Source of the DNA: Methylotenera oryzisoli
GTDB lineage: Bacteria > Pseudomonadota > Gammaproteobacteria > Burkholderiales > Methylophilaceae
Length of the DNA stretch: 64,000 nucleotides
Reading direction: 5' to 3'
Assembly (NCBI GenBank): GCA_945907735.1
Contig: CAMDTL010000009.1
Coordinates: 1-64,000 of the forward strand
Of the stretch, positions 1-8,734 are shown in pieces. A program made the translations under genes and the position numbers. A model generated the notes under the pieces. The model made no database searches, was not told the origin of the DNA, and was given only the letters and a program-made list of their open reading frames with translations. How positions within the stretch are numbered: position 1 is the stretch's first letter; each line of letters opens with the position of its first letter.

Positions 1-435
1 CGTTCTGCTGGCAGATAAAAATAAATTCTTGGCTAATTGCTGACTGATCGTTGAACCGCCACCAACGATTTTGCCTTTTTTCAGGTTTTTTTCATAAGCT
101 TTCTCAATGCCTTCCCAATCAAAACCTTCATGGTTTTTAAATTTAGCGTACTCACTGGCGATTACCGCGCGCTTAAGGTGATTCGAAATTTTGCTGTAAT
201 CTACCCATTTATGCTTAATCTCCGCATCTGGCTTAGTTGCTTGAATAATTGCAAGCCTATCTTCCATAAATGCGCTTGACGATGGATTAAACTTAATCCA
301 CCAACAAAGATGCAGAAAAATCCAAAGTTGATAGGAAATTAAAAATGCGAAAAACAACACCAAAGCGCGTTTTAAAAACCCACCAATACCCATGGGGCGG
401 GCGTTTGATTTATTGTTAAGCAACCAGCGAATCAA
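1..435 (-). CDS. mtgA: Monofunctional peptidoglycan glycosyltransferase MtgA (N-terminal part)
   Basis: Polymerises lipid II glycan strands in the periplasm while anchored in the inner membrane. The visible part has one hydrophobic N-terminal helix (ALVLFFAFLISYQLWIF) followed by the GT51 start: AVIASE (catalytic Glu), then the GGGSTISQQLAKN substrate motif. The C-terminal half lies beyond the left edge. The start is uncertain. A TTG at 435 follows the aroE stop directly and has a GAGAAG ribosome site about 7 bases upstream; an ATG at 393 has none, so I prefer the TTG. Last gene of a leftward rhodanese-aroE-mtgA run. Family assignment is secure; only the start is in doubt. Confidence 0.9.
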   Translation of the reverse strand, partial: MIRWLLNNKSNARPMGIGGFLKRALVLFFAFLISYQLWIFLHLCWWIKFNPSSSAFMEDRLAIIQATKPDAEIKHKWVDYSKISNHLKRAVIASEYAKFKNHEGFDWEGIEKAYEKNLKKGKIVGGGSTISQQLAKNLFLSASRT

Positions 436-1242
436 CTAAGCGCTTCTCAGCAATTTAATGACTGGCGCAGTTTGTGGACGCACATTGCGCCAGATATAAA
501 ACGCTTCAGCTGCTTGCTCTACTAACATGCCTAGACCATCCGCCACTTGTGCACCTGCTGTCTTAGCCTGTGCCATAAACGGTGTTTCACGGCCGTACAT
601 CATGTCGTAAGCCAAACAACTTTTCGCAAAAATAGAATTGGAAATTGGCAAGGCGCTATCGCTCAATCCAGCAGAAGTGGCGTTGATGATAACGTCAAAC
701 TGACCTTGCAAAGCTTCAAAAGTGTTAGCACTCACTATCGTTGCACTGCTGGATTTTTTAGCTATTCTCTGCGCTTTTTCTAGCGTACGATTTGCAATGG
801 TAATACTGGCTGGAAGAGCGTTTAACAATGGTAACAACACGCCTTGCGCTGCGCCACCCGCCCCAAGAAGCAATATCCGCGCGTCTCCCAGAGCGTGTTT
901 TAAATTATCTTTAATATCATTTACCAAACCAACGCCATCGGTGTTATCGCCCGCAATGTGTCCGCCATTAAAGCTGAGCGTGTTGACAGCACCCGCTACA
1001 AAAGCGCGCTCGGTATGCTGATGGCAAGCGTCGTAGGCCTCAAACTTAAACGGCACGGTGACATTCGCGCCTTTGTAACCTTGTTTTATTAGCTCGCGAA
1101 CAGTCGCTTCAAAACCATCCAGCGGCGCTAATACTGCCTCGTAGCTAATATCTTGATTGGTTTGCTTGGCAAACGCTGCGTGAATCTGCGGCGACTTGCT
1201 GTGCGCGATTGGGTTGCCAATGACGGCGTAACGGTCTGTCAT
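436..1242 (-). CDS. aroE: Shikimate dehydrogenase
   Basis: Reduces 3-dehydroshikimate to shikimate with NADPH, in the cytoplasm. The 268 residues match the family length. The N-terminal substrate domain carries SKSP (residues 14-17), NVTVPFK with catalytic Lys66, AVNT with Asn89, and GDNTDG with catalytic Asp104. The NADP domain has a glycine loop GAGGAAQG and the NRT motif that favours NADP over NAD. It lies 3 bases after the rhodanese gene and abuts mtgA, so the three are probably cotranscribed. Two other shikimate genes, aroB and aroK, are 9 kb away in a separate cluster. Confidence 0.97.
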   Translation of the reverse strand: MTDRYAVIGNPIAHSKSPQIHAAFAKQTNQDISYEAVLAPLDGFEATVRELIKQGYKGANVTVPFKFEAYDACHQHTERAFVAGAVNTLSFNGGHIAGDNTDGVGLVNDIKDNLKHALGDARILLLGAGGAAQGVLLPLLNALPASITIANRTLEKAQRIAKKSSSATIVSANTFEALQGQFDVIINATSAGLSDSALPISNSIFAKSCLAYDMMYGRETPFMAQAKTAGAQVADGLGMLVEQAAEAFYIWRNVRPQTAPVIKLLRSA

Positions 1243-1245
1243 GTA

Positions 1246-1689
1246 TTAATTATTCCAAGGTAAGCCAGCGTGCTTCCAGCCATTGATCAGCGTGCGTTGC
1301 CGTTGCGCATTGGCTTCACCCTCAAAGCCTTCTAGCATATTATAGGCCGTATAACCCAGTTGCTGCGCCACCAAGGCGGCATTATGGCTGCGCCCACCTG
1401 TTCGACACATAAACACCACCGCTTTATTTTTATCCACTTGCGCTTCTAGCAGTGCAGCAAACTCAGCATTTGGTGTCATCCCTGGGTAGAACGCCCATTC
1501 AATATGCGTTGCCATGGGAATTTTACCAACCAAGTCTAACTCGGCTTGACTGCGCACATCCACCAAAGCCAATATGTTTTCCTGTAGCAACTCGTTTGCT
1601 TCTTGCGGTGTTAATTCACCCGCATAAGGCAAACTTTTTGCCGCCGCGCGTTGTGCCGCTAAATTTAAAATGTCTTTAAACGCATTCAT
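1246..1689 (-). CDS. Rhodanese-like domain protein
   Basis: Single-domain sulfurtransferase of about 147 residues. The active-site loop CRTGGRS has the Cys and the six-residue cradle of active rhodaneses, so it can probably carry a persulfide; its physiological partner is unknown. The N-terminal stretch before VDVRSQ is short and helical. The start is chosen at 1689 because a GGAGG ribosome site sits 8 bases before it; an in-frame ATG at 1704 overlaps that site and is unlikely. First gene of the leftward run with aroE and mtgA. Confidence 0.88.
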   Translation of the reverse strand: MNAFKDILNLAAQRAAAKSLPYAGELTPQEANELLQENILALVDVRSQAELDLVGKIPMATHIEWAFYPGMTPNAEFAALLEAQVDKNKAVVFMCRTGGRSHNAALVAQQLGYTAYNMLEGFEGEANAQRQRTLINGWKHAGLPWNN

Positions 1690-1771
1690 ATTAAAACCCT
1701 CCACATTGCTTGCAGCAAATTATAGTGCGAAATCAAACTTCACATGACCACTGCCACGCCAATCCGCTTAC

Positions 1772-1786
1772 GCACAAAATGAGTGC
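1772..1786 (+). promoter_or_regulatory. Probable NtrC (NR-I) binding site upstream of glnA
   Basis: GCAC followed by seven bases and GTGC, the spacing of NtrC sites (GCAC-N7-GTGC). It lies about 105 bases upstream of the sigma-54 element, a normal enhancer distance. Only one good copy is visible; enhancers usually have two. Confidence 0.65.
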
Positions 1787-1877
1787 ATTTTTATGGGGCA
1801 TGCGCCTTTTTTGAACATGCCATTTTATGGATATTTGCTAAGTGAATGACTAAAAAACGATTTTTTCTATTTTTTGC

Positions 1878-1893
1878 TGGCATAGTTCCTGCT
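1878..1893 (+). promoter_or_regulatory. Sigma-54 promoter of glnA
   Basis: TGGCATAGTTCCTGCT matches the -24/-12 pattern, with GG at 1879-1880 and GC at 1891-1892 separated by exactly ten bases. Transcription would start near 1904, giving a leader of about 70 bases. The activator NtrC (glnG) is encoded downstream, so the regulation is consistent. Confidence 0.8.
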
Positions 1894-1972
1894 AAAATAC
1901 TGCGTTTATAAGGTTTTGTATTAATAATTTGTTCAACCAATTGTTTTTGTCTATATCGTCTAGGAGACTCTA

Positions 1973-3382
1973 ATGTCAGTGGCTAAAGTAATGAAAATGG
2001 TAAAAGATAACGACATTAAATTTGTCGATTTTCGTTTTACTGATACGCGTGGTAAAGAGCAGCACGTTTCTGTGCCTGTTTCACACTTTAACGAAGCTAA
2101 ATTTACCGAAGGTCATGCGTTCGACGGCTCTTCAATTAGCGGCTGGAAAGGTATTCAAGCATCAGATATGCAATTGATGCCAGACCCAACTACCGCGAAT
2201 ATCGACCCATTTATGGATGAGCCAACGCTCATTTTAACCTGCGATGTGGTTGACCCAACTGATGGCAAAGGTTACGAGCGTGACCCACGCAGCTTGGCAA
2301 AACGTGCTGAGGCATATTTAAAATCAAGCGGCTTGGGCGATACTGCCTATTTTGGTCCAGAGCCAGAATTCTTTATTTTTGACAGCGTGCAATGGTCATC
2401 CAGCATGCAAGGCTCTAGCGTTAAAATTAACTCTGAAGAAGGCGCTTGGGCATCTGGCGATACATTTGAAGGCGGCAACACTGGCCATCGCCCAGCGGTT
2501 AAAGGTGGCTATTTCCCGGTGCCTCCAGTCGATTCATTACAAGATATTCGCTCTGCCATGTGCATGACATTAGAAGAAATGGGCGTGCCAGTTGAAGTGC
2601 ATCACCATGAAGTGGCAACGGCTGGCCAATGTGAAATTGGTACAAAATTCAGCACATTAACGCAGCGTGCAGACTGGACGCAATTGCTTAAATATGTGGT
2701 ACTCAACACGGCACATGCTTATGGCAAAACAGCGACATTTATGCCAAAACCCATCGTTGGTGATAACGGCAGCGGCATGCACGTGCATCAATCTATTTGG
2801 AAAGATGGTAAAAACCTGTTCGCAGGCAATGGATATGCGGGTTTAAGCGAGTTTGCCTTGTTCTACATTGGCGGCATTATTAAACATGCGCGCGCATTAA
2901 ACGCCATTACCAACCCAGGCACTAACTCATACAAACGCTTAGTGCCAGGCTTTGAAGCGCCAGTAAAATTGGCTTACTCTGCTAAAAATCGCTCTGCTTC
3001 TATCCGTATTCCTTTTGTACATGGCGAAAATGCCCGTCGTATTGAGGCGCGCTTCCCTGACCCAATCGCAAACCCATACTTAGCGTTTAGCGCGTTGATG
3101 ATGGCTGGTTTAGATGGCGTACAAAACAAAATTCACCCAGGCGAGCCAGCAACCAAAGATTTGTATCATCTTTCTGCGGAAGAAGATGCGCAAATTCCAA
3201 CTGTGTGTTCTTCATTAGATCAAGCGCTGGAGTATTTGGATAAAGACCGCGAGTTCTTAACCCGTGGTGGCGTGTTTACCAACGATTGGATTGACGCTTA
3301 CATTGATTTAAAAATGGAAGAAGTCACCAAAATGCGCATGACACCGCATCCTATTGAATTTGGCATGTACTACAGCTGCTAA
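1973..3382 (+). CDS. glnA: Type I glutamine synthetase
   Basis: Makes glutamine from glutamate, ammonia and ATP; the main ammonia-assimilating enzyme, forming a dodecamer. The 469 residues are the proteobacterial length. Visible are DGSSISGW (50-58), metal-ligand glutamates in GPEPEFF, the [10 protein letters not shown] loop (265-274), and NRSASIRIP. Tyr398 in KDLYHL is the expected adenylylation site, so activity is probably tuned by GlnE. A good ribosome site AGGAGA precedes the ATG. It has its own sigma-54 promoter and ends at a clear terminator, so it is mainly monocistronic; glnL and glnG follow after the DUF4124 gene. Confidence 0.98.
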   Translation: MSVAKVMKMVKDNDIKFVDFRFTDTRGKEQHVSVPVSHFNEAKFTEGHAFDGSSISGWKGIQASDMQLMPDPTTANIDPFMDEPTLILTCDVVDPTDGKGYERDPRSLAKRAEAYLKSSGLGDTAYFGPEPEFFIFDSVQWSSSMQGSSVKINSEEGAWASGDTFEGGNTGHRPAVKGGYFPVPPVDSLQDIRSAMCMTLEEMGVPVEVHHHEVATAGQCEIGTKFSTLTQRADWTQLLKYVVLNTAHAYGKTATFMPKPIVGDNGSGMHVHQSIWKDGKNLFAGNGYAGLSEFALFYIGGIIKHARALNAITNPGTNSYKRLVPGFEAPVKLAYSAKNRSASIRIPFVHGENARRIEARFPDPIANPYLAFSALMMAGLDGVQNKIHPGEPATKDLYHLSAEEDAQIPTVCSSLDQALEYLDKDREFLTRGGVFTNDWIDAYIDLKMEEVTKMRMTPHPIEFGMYYSC

Positions 3383-3406
3383 CTGCCTAACAAAATGCAC
3401 CAAACA

Positions 3407-3430
3407 GAGGCGACTTAGGTCGCCTCTTTC
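3407..3430 (+). terminator. Intrinsic terminator of glnA
   Basis: Eight-pair stem GAGGCGAC/GTCGCCTC with a TTAG loop followed by a short T stretch, 25 bases after the glnA stop. Confidence 0.85.
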
Positions 3431-3540
3431 ATTTTTAGTTGTGATAAGTATTGCACTTACTCCATTGCACGCGATTACTGTCAACCAATAATAGCCAACA
3501 CTGCGTTGCTAACTGCAAGCGTCTCATCTAAACTATTGCC

Positions 3541-4049
3541 ATGACTAAACCAATTATTTTTTAAGCATTTTATTATCCGCACTCATGCTGCCAGTTTTGG
3601 CGCAGGCCGAGATTTACAAAATTGTGGATGCCAACGGCAATGTCACCTACTCTAATGTGAAAGTTAAAGGCGCTAAAAAACTACAATTAGCGCCTGCTGA
3701 TACCAACTTTGGCAACGATACAAGCCGTGCAACAAAACGTGCGCCATCTACCAGCACAGCAACACCAGCAAGCTTTCCCAAGGTAGATACTGGTACGCAA
3801 AACGAGCGTGATGGCAAACGCAAAGACATTTTACAAAGTGAATTAGACGGTGAGAAAAAAGCACTCGAAGATGCCAAAAAATCTTATGAGGAAGGCGAAT
3901 CTAACCCAGAAGTTTTTAAAACAAAAGATGGCAAAACCTTGCGCAACGTGCCTAAGTTTGATGAGAAAATGAAAGGCTTGCAAGCCGAAGTAGATGCACA
4001 TCAACGCAATATTGAATTATTAGAAAAAGAAATTAGCCATATCAATTAG
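3541..4049 (+). pseudogene. DUF4124 domain protein with frameshifted signal peptide
   Basis: From 3585 the frame encodes an exported DUF4124 protein: EIYKIVDANGNVTYSN, then a Thr/Ser-rich linker and a charged C-terminal coiled coil. That frame has no usable upstream start. An ATG at 3541 reads MTKPIIF and then hits TAA. One extra T in the T6 run at 3557-3562 would join the two frames into a complete signal peptide ending MLPVLAQA before EIYKI. So either a one-base deletion broke the gene, the assembly has a homopolymer error, or translation starts internally at 3585 with a shortened signal. The mature domain has no further damage. Function of DUF4124 is unknown. Confidence 0.7.
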
Positions 4050-4056
4050 TTTTCAC

Positions 4057-4086
4057 AGCCAGCATCAAAGCTGGCTTGCCTTTTGC
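4057..4086 (+). terminator. Intrinsic terminator after the DUF4124 gene
   Basis: AGCCAGC/GCTGGCT stem with a six-base loop and a downstream T-rich stretch, just after the stop at 4049. The same AGCCAGC core recurs in three other terminators of the window. Confidence 0.7.
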
Positions 4087-4140
4087 TTATACACTTAGTA
4101 TACAAACACGCAATCATTCTCGCTATACTATACTTAAGCT

Positions 4141-5235
4141 ATGTTACAAAATATTCCTTCAGGTTGTGCTGGTTTAGAGCATCTCGCCACCGCGGTGATT
4201 TTGCTCAATCAATCACACGAAGTGGTTTATGCTAATCCTAGCACTGAGGTGTTATTTGCCTTAAGCGCCACGCAAATTCATCACCGCCCTATTGCTGAAG
4301 TGTTTTTAAATTGCGAGATTTTACAAATCGCCATTGCTAACGCTGTTAAAAATAACAGCCCGTATCGCGAACACGAATTTGCGCTCACTACCGTGCGCCA
4401 GCACTCATTTGCCGTCACCTGCACGGTAACGCCCGTGGATATTGGCGAGGCAACACTTTTATTAGAGTTTCAACAGATGGACCAACAACTGCGCATTGCA
4501 CGCGAAGAGCGCATGCTAATTCAACAACAGGCCAATTCAGAGCTTTTGCGAAATCTTGCACATGAAATTCGCAACCCATTAGGCGGCTTGCGCGGGGCGG
4601 CTCAATTGCTAGAACACGAACTACCGCAACCAAGTTTGCGCGAATATACGCAAGTGATTATTAAAGAAGCCGATAGACTGCAAAGCCTTATGGATAGGCT
4701 GCTGGTGCCACATCGCGTGCCAAAATATGAGCCGACCAATATTCACGAGGTGCTTGAGCGCGTGCGTAGTTTGTTGCTGGCGGAATCACCCAACCATATC
4801 AAAGTGCGGCGTGATTACGACACCAGCTTGCCTGATTTGATTGGCGACCGTGAAAAACTCATTCAAACTGTGCTGAACATTGCGCGAAACGCCGTACAAG
4901 CCATGCAATCTGGCGCCACAGTAAACGCCGAACTGGTGCTTAGAACCCGTGCAGAACGCCAAGTGACGCTGGCTAAAAAACGCTATCGTGTTGCCATTAA
5001 ACTGCAAATCATTGATAACGGGCCAGGCATACCAATAGCTATTCGCGATAGAATTTTTTACCCGCTGGTGTCTGGGCGCGAGGGTGGGAGCGGTCTTGGA
5101 CTTGCCTTGGCGCAAACATTTATTACGCAGCACCACGGCATGATTGATTGTGAAAGTCAGCCTGGCAACACATGTTTCACCATTTTATTACCCGTTGAAA
5201 GCACCGTGATTAAGCATGCGACTATGGCACAATAA
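4141..5235 (+). CDS. glnL: Nitrogen regulation sensor kinase NtrB (NR-II)
   Basis: Cytoplasmic histidine kinase/phosphatase that, with PII, sets phosphorylation of NtrC according to nitrogen status. At 364 residues it has an N-terminal PAS domain (about 10-110), a dimerisation/phosphoacceptor helix with His141 in NLAHEIRNPLGGL, and a C-terminal ATPase domain with NIARNAVQAM (N box), DNGPGIP and GSGLGLALAQ. No membrane segments are seen, as expected for NtrB. The paired regulator gene glnG follows after 138 bases that contain a REP-like repeat. No strong ribosome site is visible before the ATG. Confidence 0.95.
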   Translation: MLQNIPSGCAGLEHLATAVILLNQSHEVVYANPSTEVLFALSATQIHHRPIAEVFLNCEILQIAIANAVKNNSPYREHEFALTTVRQHSFAVTCTVTPVDIGEATLLLEFQQMDQQLRIAREERMLIQQQANSELLRNLAHEIRNPLGGLRGAAQLLEHELPQPSLREYTQVIIKEADRLQSLMDRLLVPHRVPKYEPTNIHEVLERVRSLLLAESPNHIKVRRDYDTSLPDLIGDREKLIQTVLNIARNAVQAMQSGATVNAELVLRTRAERQVTLAKKRYRVAIKLQIIDNGPGIPIAIRDRIFYPLVSGREGGSGLGLALAQTFITQHHGMIDCESQPGNTCFTILLPVESTVIKHATMAQ

Positions 5236-5248
5236 TAATTTAGAAGTG

Positions 5249-5334
5249 GCTTGCTGTAGGAAGGGCGACCCGCCCCGATACGCCGTTGAATACTGTTGCA
5301 TTGCTCGCGACGAGAACGTCGCTCCTACAAGCTC
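5249..5334. repeat. REP-like inverted repeat between glnL and glnG
   Basis: Outer arms GCTTGCTGTAGGAAGGGCGAC and GTCGCTCCTACAAGC are imperfect reverse complements, with an inner CTCGCGACGAGAACGTCG part. The GTAGGAGCGAC word is typical of REP elements in many proteobacteria. No mobile gene is nearby. It may affect glnL-glnG readthrough. Confidence 0.6.
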
Positions 5335-5373
5335 GAAAAAAGAAATTAATTTGTAATATAGTGAAAGAAATTT

Positions 5374-6762
5374 ATGAAACCAATTTGGATTTTAGACGAC
5401 GATAAATCAATTCGCTGGGTATTTGAGAAGGCGCTAGCACGCACCGATATGGAGTTCAAAACTTTTGCATCGGTAGCTGAAGCGCTTAACGCTTTAAATC
5501 GAGAGCAACCACAAGTGATTGTCAGCGATATCCGCATGCCAAATGGCTCTGGGCTCGATTTCCTAGCCGAAGTTAAACAACGCTACCCTGATATCCCCGT
5601 GATTATTATGACCGCTTATTCTGACTTGGAAAGCGCTGTGGCGGCGTTTCAAGGTGGCGCGTTTGAGTATTTAGCCAAACCGTTCGATGTGGATCAAGCG
5701 ATTGATGTCATTAAACGCGCAGTAGAAGAAAGCATGCGCCAAGCGGTGGATAATGTAGTATTGGAAGAAACGCCAGAAATTATCGGCCAGGCACCTGCCA
5801 TGCAAGAGGTTTTTCGTGCCATTGGTCGCCTTAGCCGCTCGCACGCGACGGTGCTGATAAACGGTGAATCTGGCAGCGGCAAGGAGTTGGTAGCCAGCGC
5901 CCTGCATAAACACAGCCCGCGTGCTGAAAAGCCCTTTATTGCCATCAATACCGCAGCTATTCCTAAAGATTTATTAGAATCTGAATTATTCGGCCACGAG
6001 CGCGGCGCATTTACTGGCGCAGCGGCAGCGCGGCGTGGACGTTTTGAGCAAGCGGATAACGGAACGCTTTTTTTAGATGAAATTGGTGATATGCCCGCAG
6101 ATTTGCAAACACGGCTGCTGCGCGTATTAAGCGATGGCCAATTTTACCGTGTCGGCGGTCATCAACCACTAAAAGTCAATGTGCGCGTGATTGCCGCCAC
6201 CCATCAAGATTTAGAAGAGCGCGTCAAATTAGGCTTGTTTCGTGAGGATTTATTTCACCGTTTAAACGTGATTAGACTAAGGCTGCCACCACTGCGCGAA
6301 CGACGCGAAGATATACCACACCTGACCAAACATTTTCTTGCGCATAGTGCGCAAGCGCTGAATGTTGAGCCAAAACAACTCTCCGCTGCCGCGCTGCGTT
6401 ATTTAACCGCAGTAAACTGGAGCGGCAATGTACGCCAGCTAGAAAATGTATGCCACTGGCTTACCGTCATGGCGCCAGGGCAAAATGTGGATGTGGCCGA
6501 TTTGCCAGCAGAATTAAAAGAAGATAATGCAAAAACCTCTGCTGCCAATTCATGGCAAGAGGCACTTGCCGCCGAGGTGGCCGATGCGCTGAACCGTGGC
6601 GAACAAAATGTATTGGATGCGCGCACCAAAGATTTTGAACGGGTGCTGATAGTAAAAGCGTTACAACATACCAACGGCCGCCGCATTGAGGCCGCCAACC
6701 AGCTAGGCATGGGGCGCAATACACTCACCCGTAAAATTCAGGAATTAGGCATAGATGACTAA
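5374..6762 (+). CDS. glnG: Nitrogen regulation response regulator NtrC (NR-I)
   Basis: Sigma-54-dependent activator, phosphorylated by NtrB. The 462 residues have a receiver domain (1-120) with acidic pocket DDD at 8-10, phosphoacceptor Asp52, Thr80 and Lys102; an AAA+ domain (about 135-370) with Walker A GESGSGKE (164-171), the sigma-54-contacting GAFTGA loop (211-216) and Walker B LFLDEIGD; and a Fis-type helix-turn-helix at the C-terminus (RRIEAANQLGMGRNTLTRK). Its likely target in this window is the glnA promoter. All catalytic residues are present. Confidence 0.97.
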   Translation: MKPIWILDDDKSIRWVFEKALARTDMEFKTFASVAEALNALNREQPQVIVSDIRMPNGSGLDFLAEVKQRYPDIPVIIMTAYSDLESAVAAFQGGAFEYLAKPFDVDQAIDVIKRAVEESMRQAVDNVVLEETPEIIGQAPAMQEVFRAIGRLSRSHATVLINGESGSGKELVASALHKHSPRAEKPFIAINTAAIPKDLLESELFGHERGAFTGAAAARRGRFEQADNGTLFLDEIGDMPADLQTRLLRVLSDGQFYRVGGHQPLKVNVRVIAATHQDLEERVKLGLFREDLFHRLNVIRLRLPPLRERREDIPHLTKHFLAHSAQALNVEPKQLSAAALRYLTAVNWSGNVRQLENVCHWLTVMAPGQNVDVADLPAELKEDNAKTSAANSWQEALAAEVADALNRGEQNVLDARTKDFERVLIVKALQHTNGRRIEAANQLGMGRNTLTRKIQELGIDD

Positions 6763-6764
6763 CT

Positions 6765-6797
6765 GTCGTTGCGAGGAATGAAATGACGAAGCAATCT
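6765..6797 (+). repeat. Small palindromic repeat, GTCGTTGCG...GCAATCT type
   Basis: Starts three bases after the glnG stop. TTGC and GCAA arms frame a GAGGAATGAAATGACGA loop and the unit ends in ATCT. It resembles the GTCAT...ATCT units at 8635-8734, 19019-19115 and 45250-45275. Confidence 0.55.
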
Positions 6798-6813
6798 ATA
6801 AGCACTCACTCAA

Positions 6814-7083
6814 TTAAACAAACCATGCTTCATTACGCTTTAAATCTCTGTAAAAATTCTCGTGCGTGCCGTATCCTAAAAGGATGAGTTGTTGATTTAG
6901 ATGATCGATGGAATACGCCAGTAAAAGCAGTTGCTGCTGATGCTTATACTTATAAACAAGCACGCCTGCTAAATCACCTTTCTTCGCTTCACCTGCAATA
7001 GGATTACTGAGAATGATTTTAACCGCATTAAATAACAATGTGTAAGCGCTTTCGAAAGAGTCGTGTTGCCACGACTTTTGCAT
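6814..7083 (-). CDS. Solitary ParE/RelE-family toxin-like protein
   Basis: 89 residues with the C-terminal pattern of the ParE/RelE toxin fold: AKKGDLAGVLVYKYKHQ, LLLAYSID, then GTHENFYRDLKR. Such toxins cut mRNA on the ribosome or poison gyrase; which applies here cannot be told. No antitoxin gene is adjacent: 6763-6813 holds only a repeat, and upstream are the porin terminator and the porin. It may be an orphan, inactive, or paired with a distant antitoxin. Reading leftward, it converges with glnG. Confidence 0.65.
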   Translation of the reverse strand: MQKSWQHDSFESAYTLLFNAVKIILSNPIAGEAKKGDLAGVLVYKYKHQQQLLLLAYSIDHLNQQLILLGYGTHENFYRDLKRNEAWFV

Positions 7084-7102
7084 TATTTAACTGACAGACA
7101 TT

Positions 7103-7130
7103 AAAAACGGCATCCGAAGATGCCGTTTTT
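7103..7130 (-). terminator. Intrinsic terminator of the porin gene
   Basis: Twelve-base arms AAAAACGGCATC/GATGCCGTTTTT around a CGAA loop, 43 bases after the porin stop. The A and T flanks allow termination in both directions. Confidence 0.9.
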
Positions 7131-7172
7131 AATTTATTACTTTTAATTCAAACTGGCTAAGCCAGCATTAAA

Positions 7173-8372
7173 TTAGAAGAATATGATTGCGCCAGCAGAA
7201 ACGATGGATGACTTGTTTTCTTCATTATCATGATTTTTTGATTTAACATGTGAATACTCAGCTACCAAGTTCAAATGTTTTGTCAGTGGGTGATAAGCAC
7301 CAACTGTAGTCATTTCGTTTTCTTTCACTAAAGTTCCACCATCTTCACCTGATGCTTCATCAAGATTGCTGATACCCCAGCTAACGCCCAATTTGGTACC
7401 ACTTGGGATTGTGTACATAGCTTGCACATAGCCGCCATCTGAATCACGGGCTTTGCCATCCGCAGACATACCATCCATCAACCATGCTGTAGTACCAGCA
7501 CCATCACCATTATAGTAGTAACCAGTTAAACCTAAACCAGCAAAGTTGAAGTTAGCACCTACACCAATAGCATGGGCTGTATCTTCTATGTCAGCAGTGT
7601 AATCAACTTTTTGTGATTTAGCTTCAACCCAAACTTTACCAGCTACATCGCCAGCAAAATCGTATGAAGCCTTACCTACAAACCCTGGTTGGCGTTGCGA
7701 ACCTGATGCACCAAGGCTAGCTTCCCCACCCAAATTTGTTGTACCCAATGGTTGGTCTATACCAACTACGAATTGGAAACCATTCATATTTGGTGATGTG
7801 TAGTTGATTTGACCATTGAAGTCAGCATATAGGAAACCAGTACCGATACGACCTAGCGTAGTAGTAGTACCGCCTGCAGTACCAACAGCGCCCTGTGAAC
7901 CCACGCCTAACAATGTTTGGTCAAGTAAAATAGCATCACGACCAAAAATACCCAAGTTTTTACCGATTAAGATAGTACCCCATGATTTATCACCAAATGA
8001 GACGTAAGCTTGACGGTGTTCTTCACCACCACCACCACCTAATGATGCTTTACTAGAAGCGCCTGGTTGTATGCTAATCGCAACTTCAACGTCTAAGTTG
8101 TTTTGACGTGTTTTACCAGTAAACCCTAACCATGAAGGTAAAAGACCAGTGTTGATGCTTGAAGCGCCGCTGTTGCCTTTACTGTCTTCATTATTTGTCA
8201 AACCGCCTGCAATGGTGTTGCTGTCTGTAGAACGGTTGTAGATGTAGAAAGCGTTAACATTACCACCAATGTCAAATGTCCAATCACCCGCTACGATGCC
8301 GCCAGCAGCTTGTGCACTAGTAGCACCAGCCAATAAAGCTGCTGCAACTGCTAAACTTAATTTCGTTTTCAT
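7173..8372 (-). CDS. Gram-negative outer-membrane porin
   Basis: Beta-barrel porin for passive diffusion of small solutes. Starting at 8372 it has about 399 residues: a signal peptide KTKLSLAVAAALLAGATSAQA with cleavage after AQA, then alternating amphipathic strands, and a C-terminal phenylalanine (AIIFF) as the assembly signal. A GGAG ribosome site six bases before the 8372 ATG decides the start; the longer frame begins at a TTG that overlaps this site. The product is rich in Gly, Asn and Asp loops. It is followed by a strong terminator and appears monocistronic. Substrate specificity cannot be read from the sequence. Confidence 0.9.
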   Translation of the reverse strand: MKTKLSLAVAAALLAGATSAQAAGGIVAGDWTFDIGGNVNAFYIYNRSTDSNTIAGGLTNNEDSKGNSGASSINTGLLPSWLGFTGKTRQNNLDVEVAISIQPGASSKASLGGGGGEEHRQAYVSFGDKSWGTILIGKNLGIFGRDAILLDQTLLGVGSQGAVGTAGGTTTTLGRIGTGFLYADFNGQINYTSPNMNGFQFVVGIDQPLGTTNLGGEASLGASGSQRQPGFVGKASYDFAGDVAGKVWVEAKSQKVDYTADIEDTAHAIGVGANFNFAGLGLTGYYYNGDGAGTTAWLMDGMSADGKARDSDGGYVQAMYTIPSGTKLGVSWGISNLDEASGEDGGTLVKENEMTTVGAYHPLTKHLNLVAEYSHVKSKNHDNEENKSSIVSAGAIIFF

Positions 8373-8634
8373 ATAAATCTCCAAAGTTTTTTATTGCTAT
8401 CAAATTTACATCCAATTTAAACCACCATCATTTTTGTAGGCTAACTAGCTCTAAAACACTACTACTGACTAAACTACAAAATAACGACGGCACCTGTAAA
8501 CTCCCCTTTAAAACGATATTACTTTTATTACCGAGAAGGTGCGTTCAGTATGCCAAAAGGCTGAGTTGATGAGCAAGCTTTTTATGGCTTTATGGCCAAG
8601 ATTTAAATAAATGTTGTATTGGCGCAACACAAGT

Positions 8635-8734
8635 GTCATGCCGTGCTTGATACGGCATCTTGTCTCTCCACGAGATTGCGGGTCAAGCCCGCAATGACAG
8701 CGGGATTTGTCATGCTGAACTCAATTCAGCATCT
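8635..8734. repeat. Cluster of three GTCAT...ATCT palindromic repeats
   Basis: Three units in alternating orientation: 8635-8660 (+, ATGCCGT/ACGGCAT arms), 8671-8698 (-, ATTGCGGG/CCCGCAAT arms) and 8709-8734 (+, ATGCTGAA/TTCAGCAT arms). Arm sequences differ but the GTCAT start and ATCT end are shared. The last unit ends in the dgt stop codon. The rest of the porin-dgt gap (8373-8634) shows no gene; the porin promoter must lie there but I cannot place it. Confidence 0.7.
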
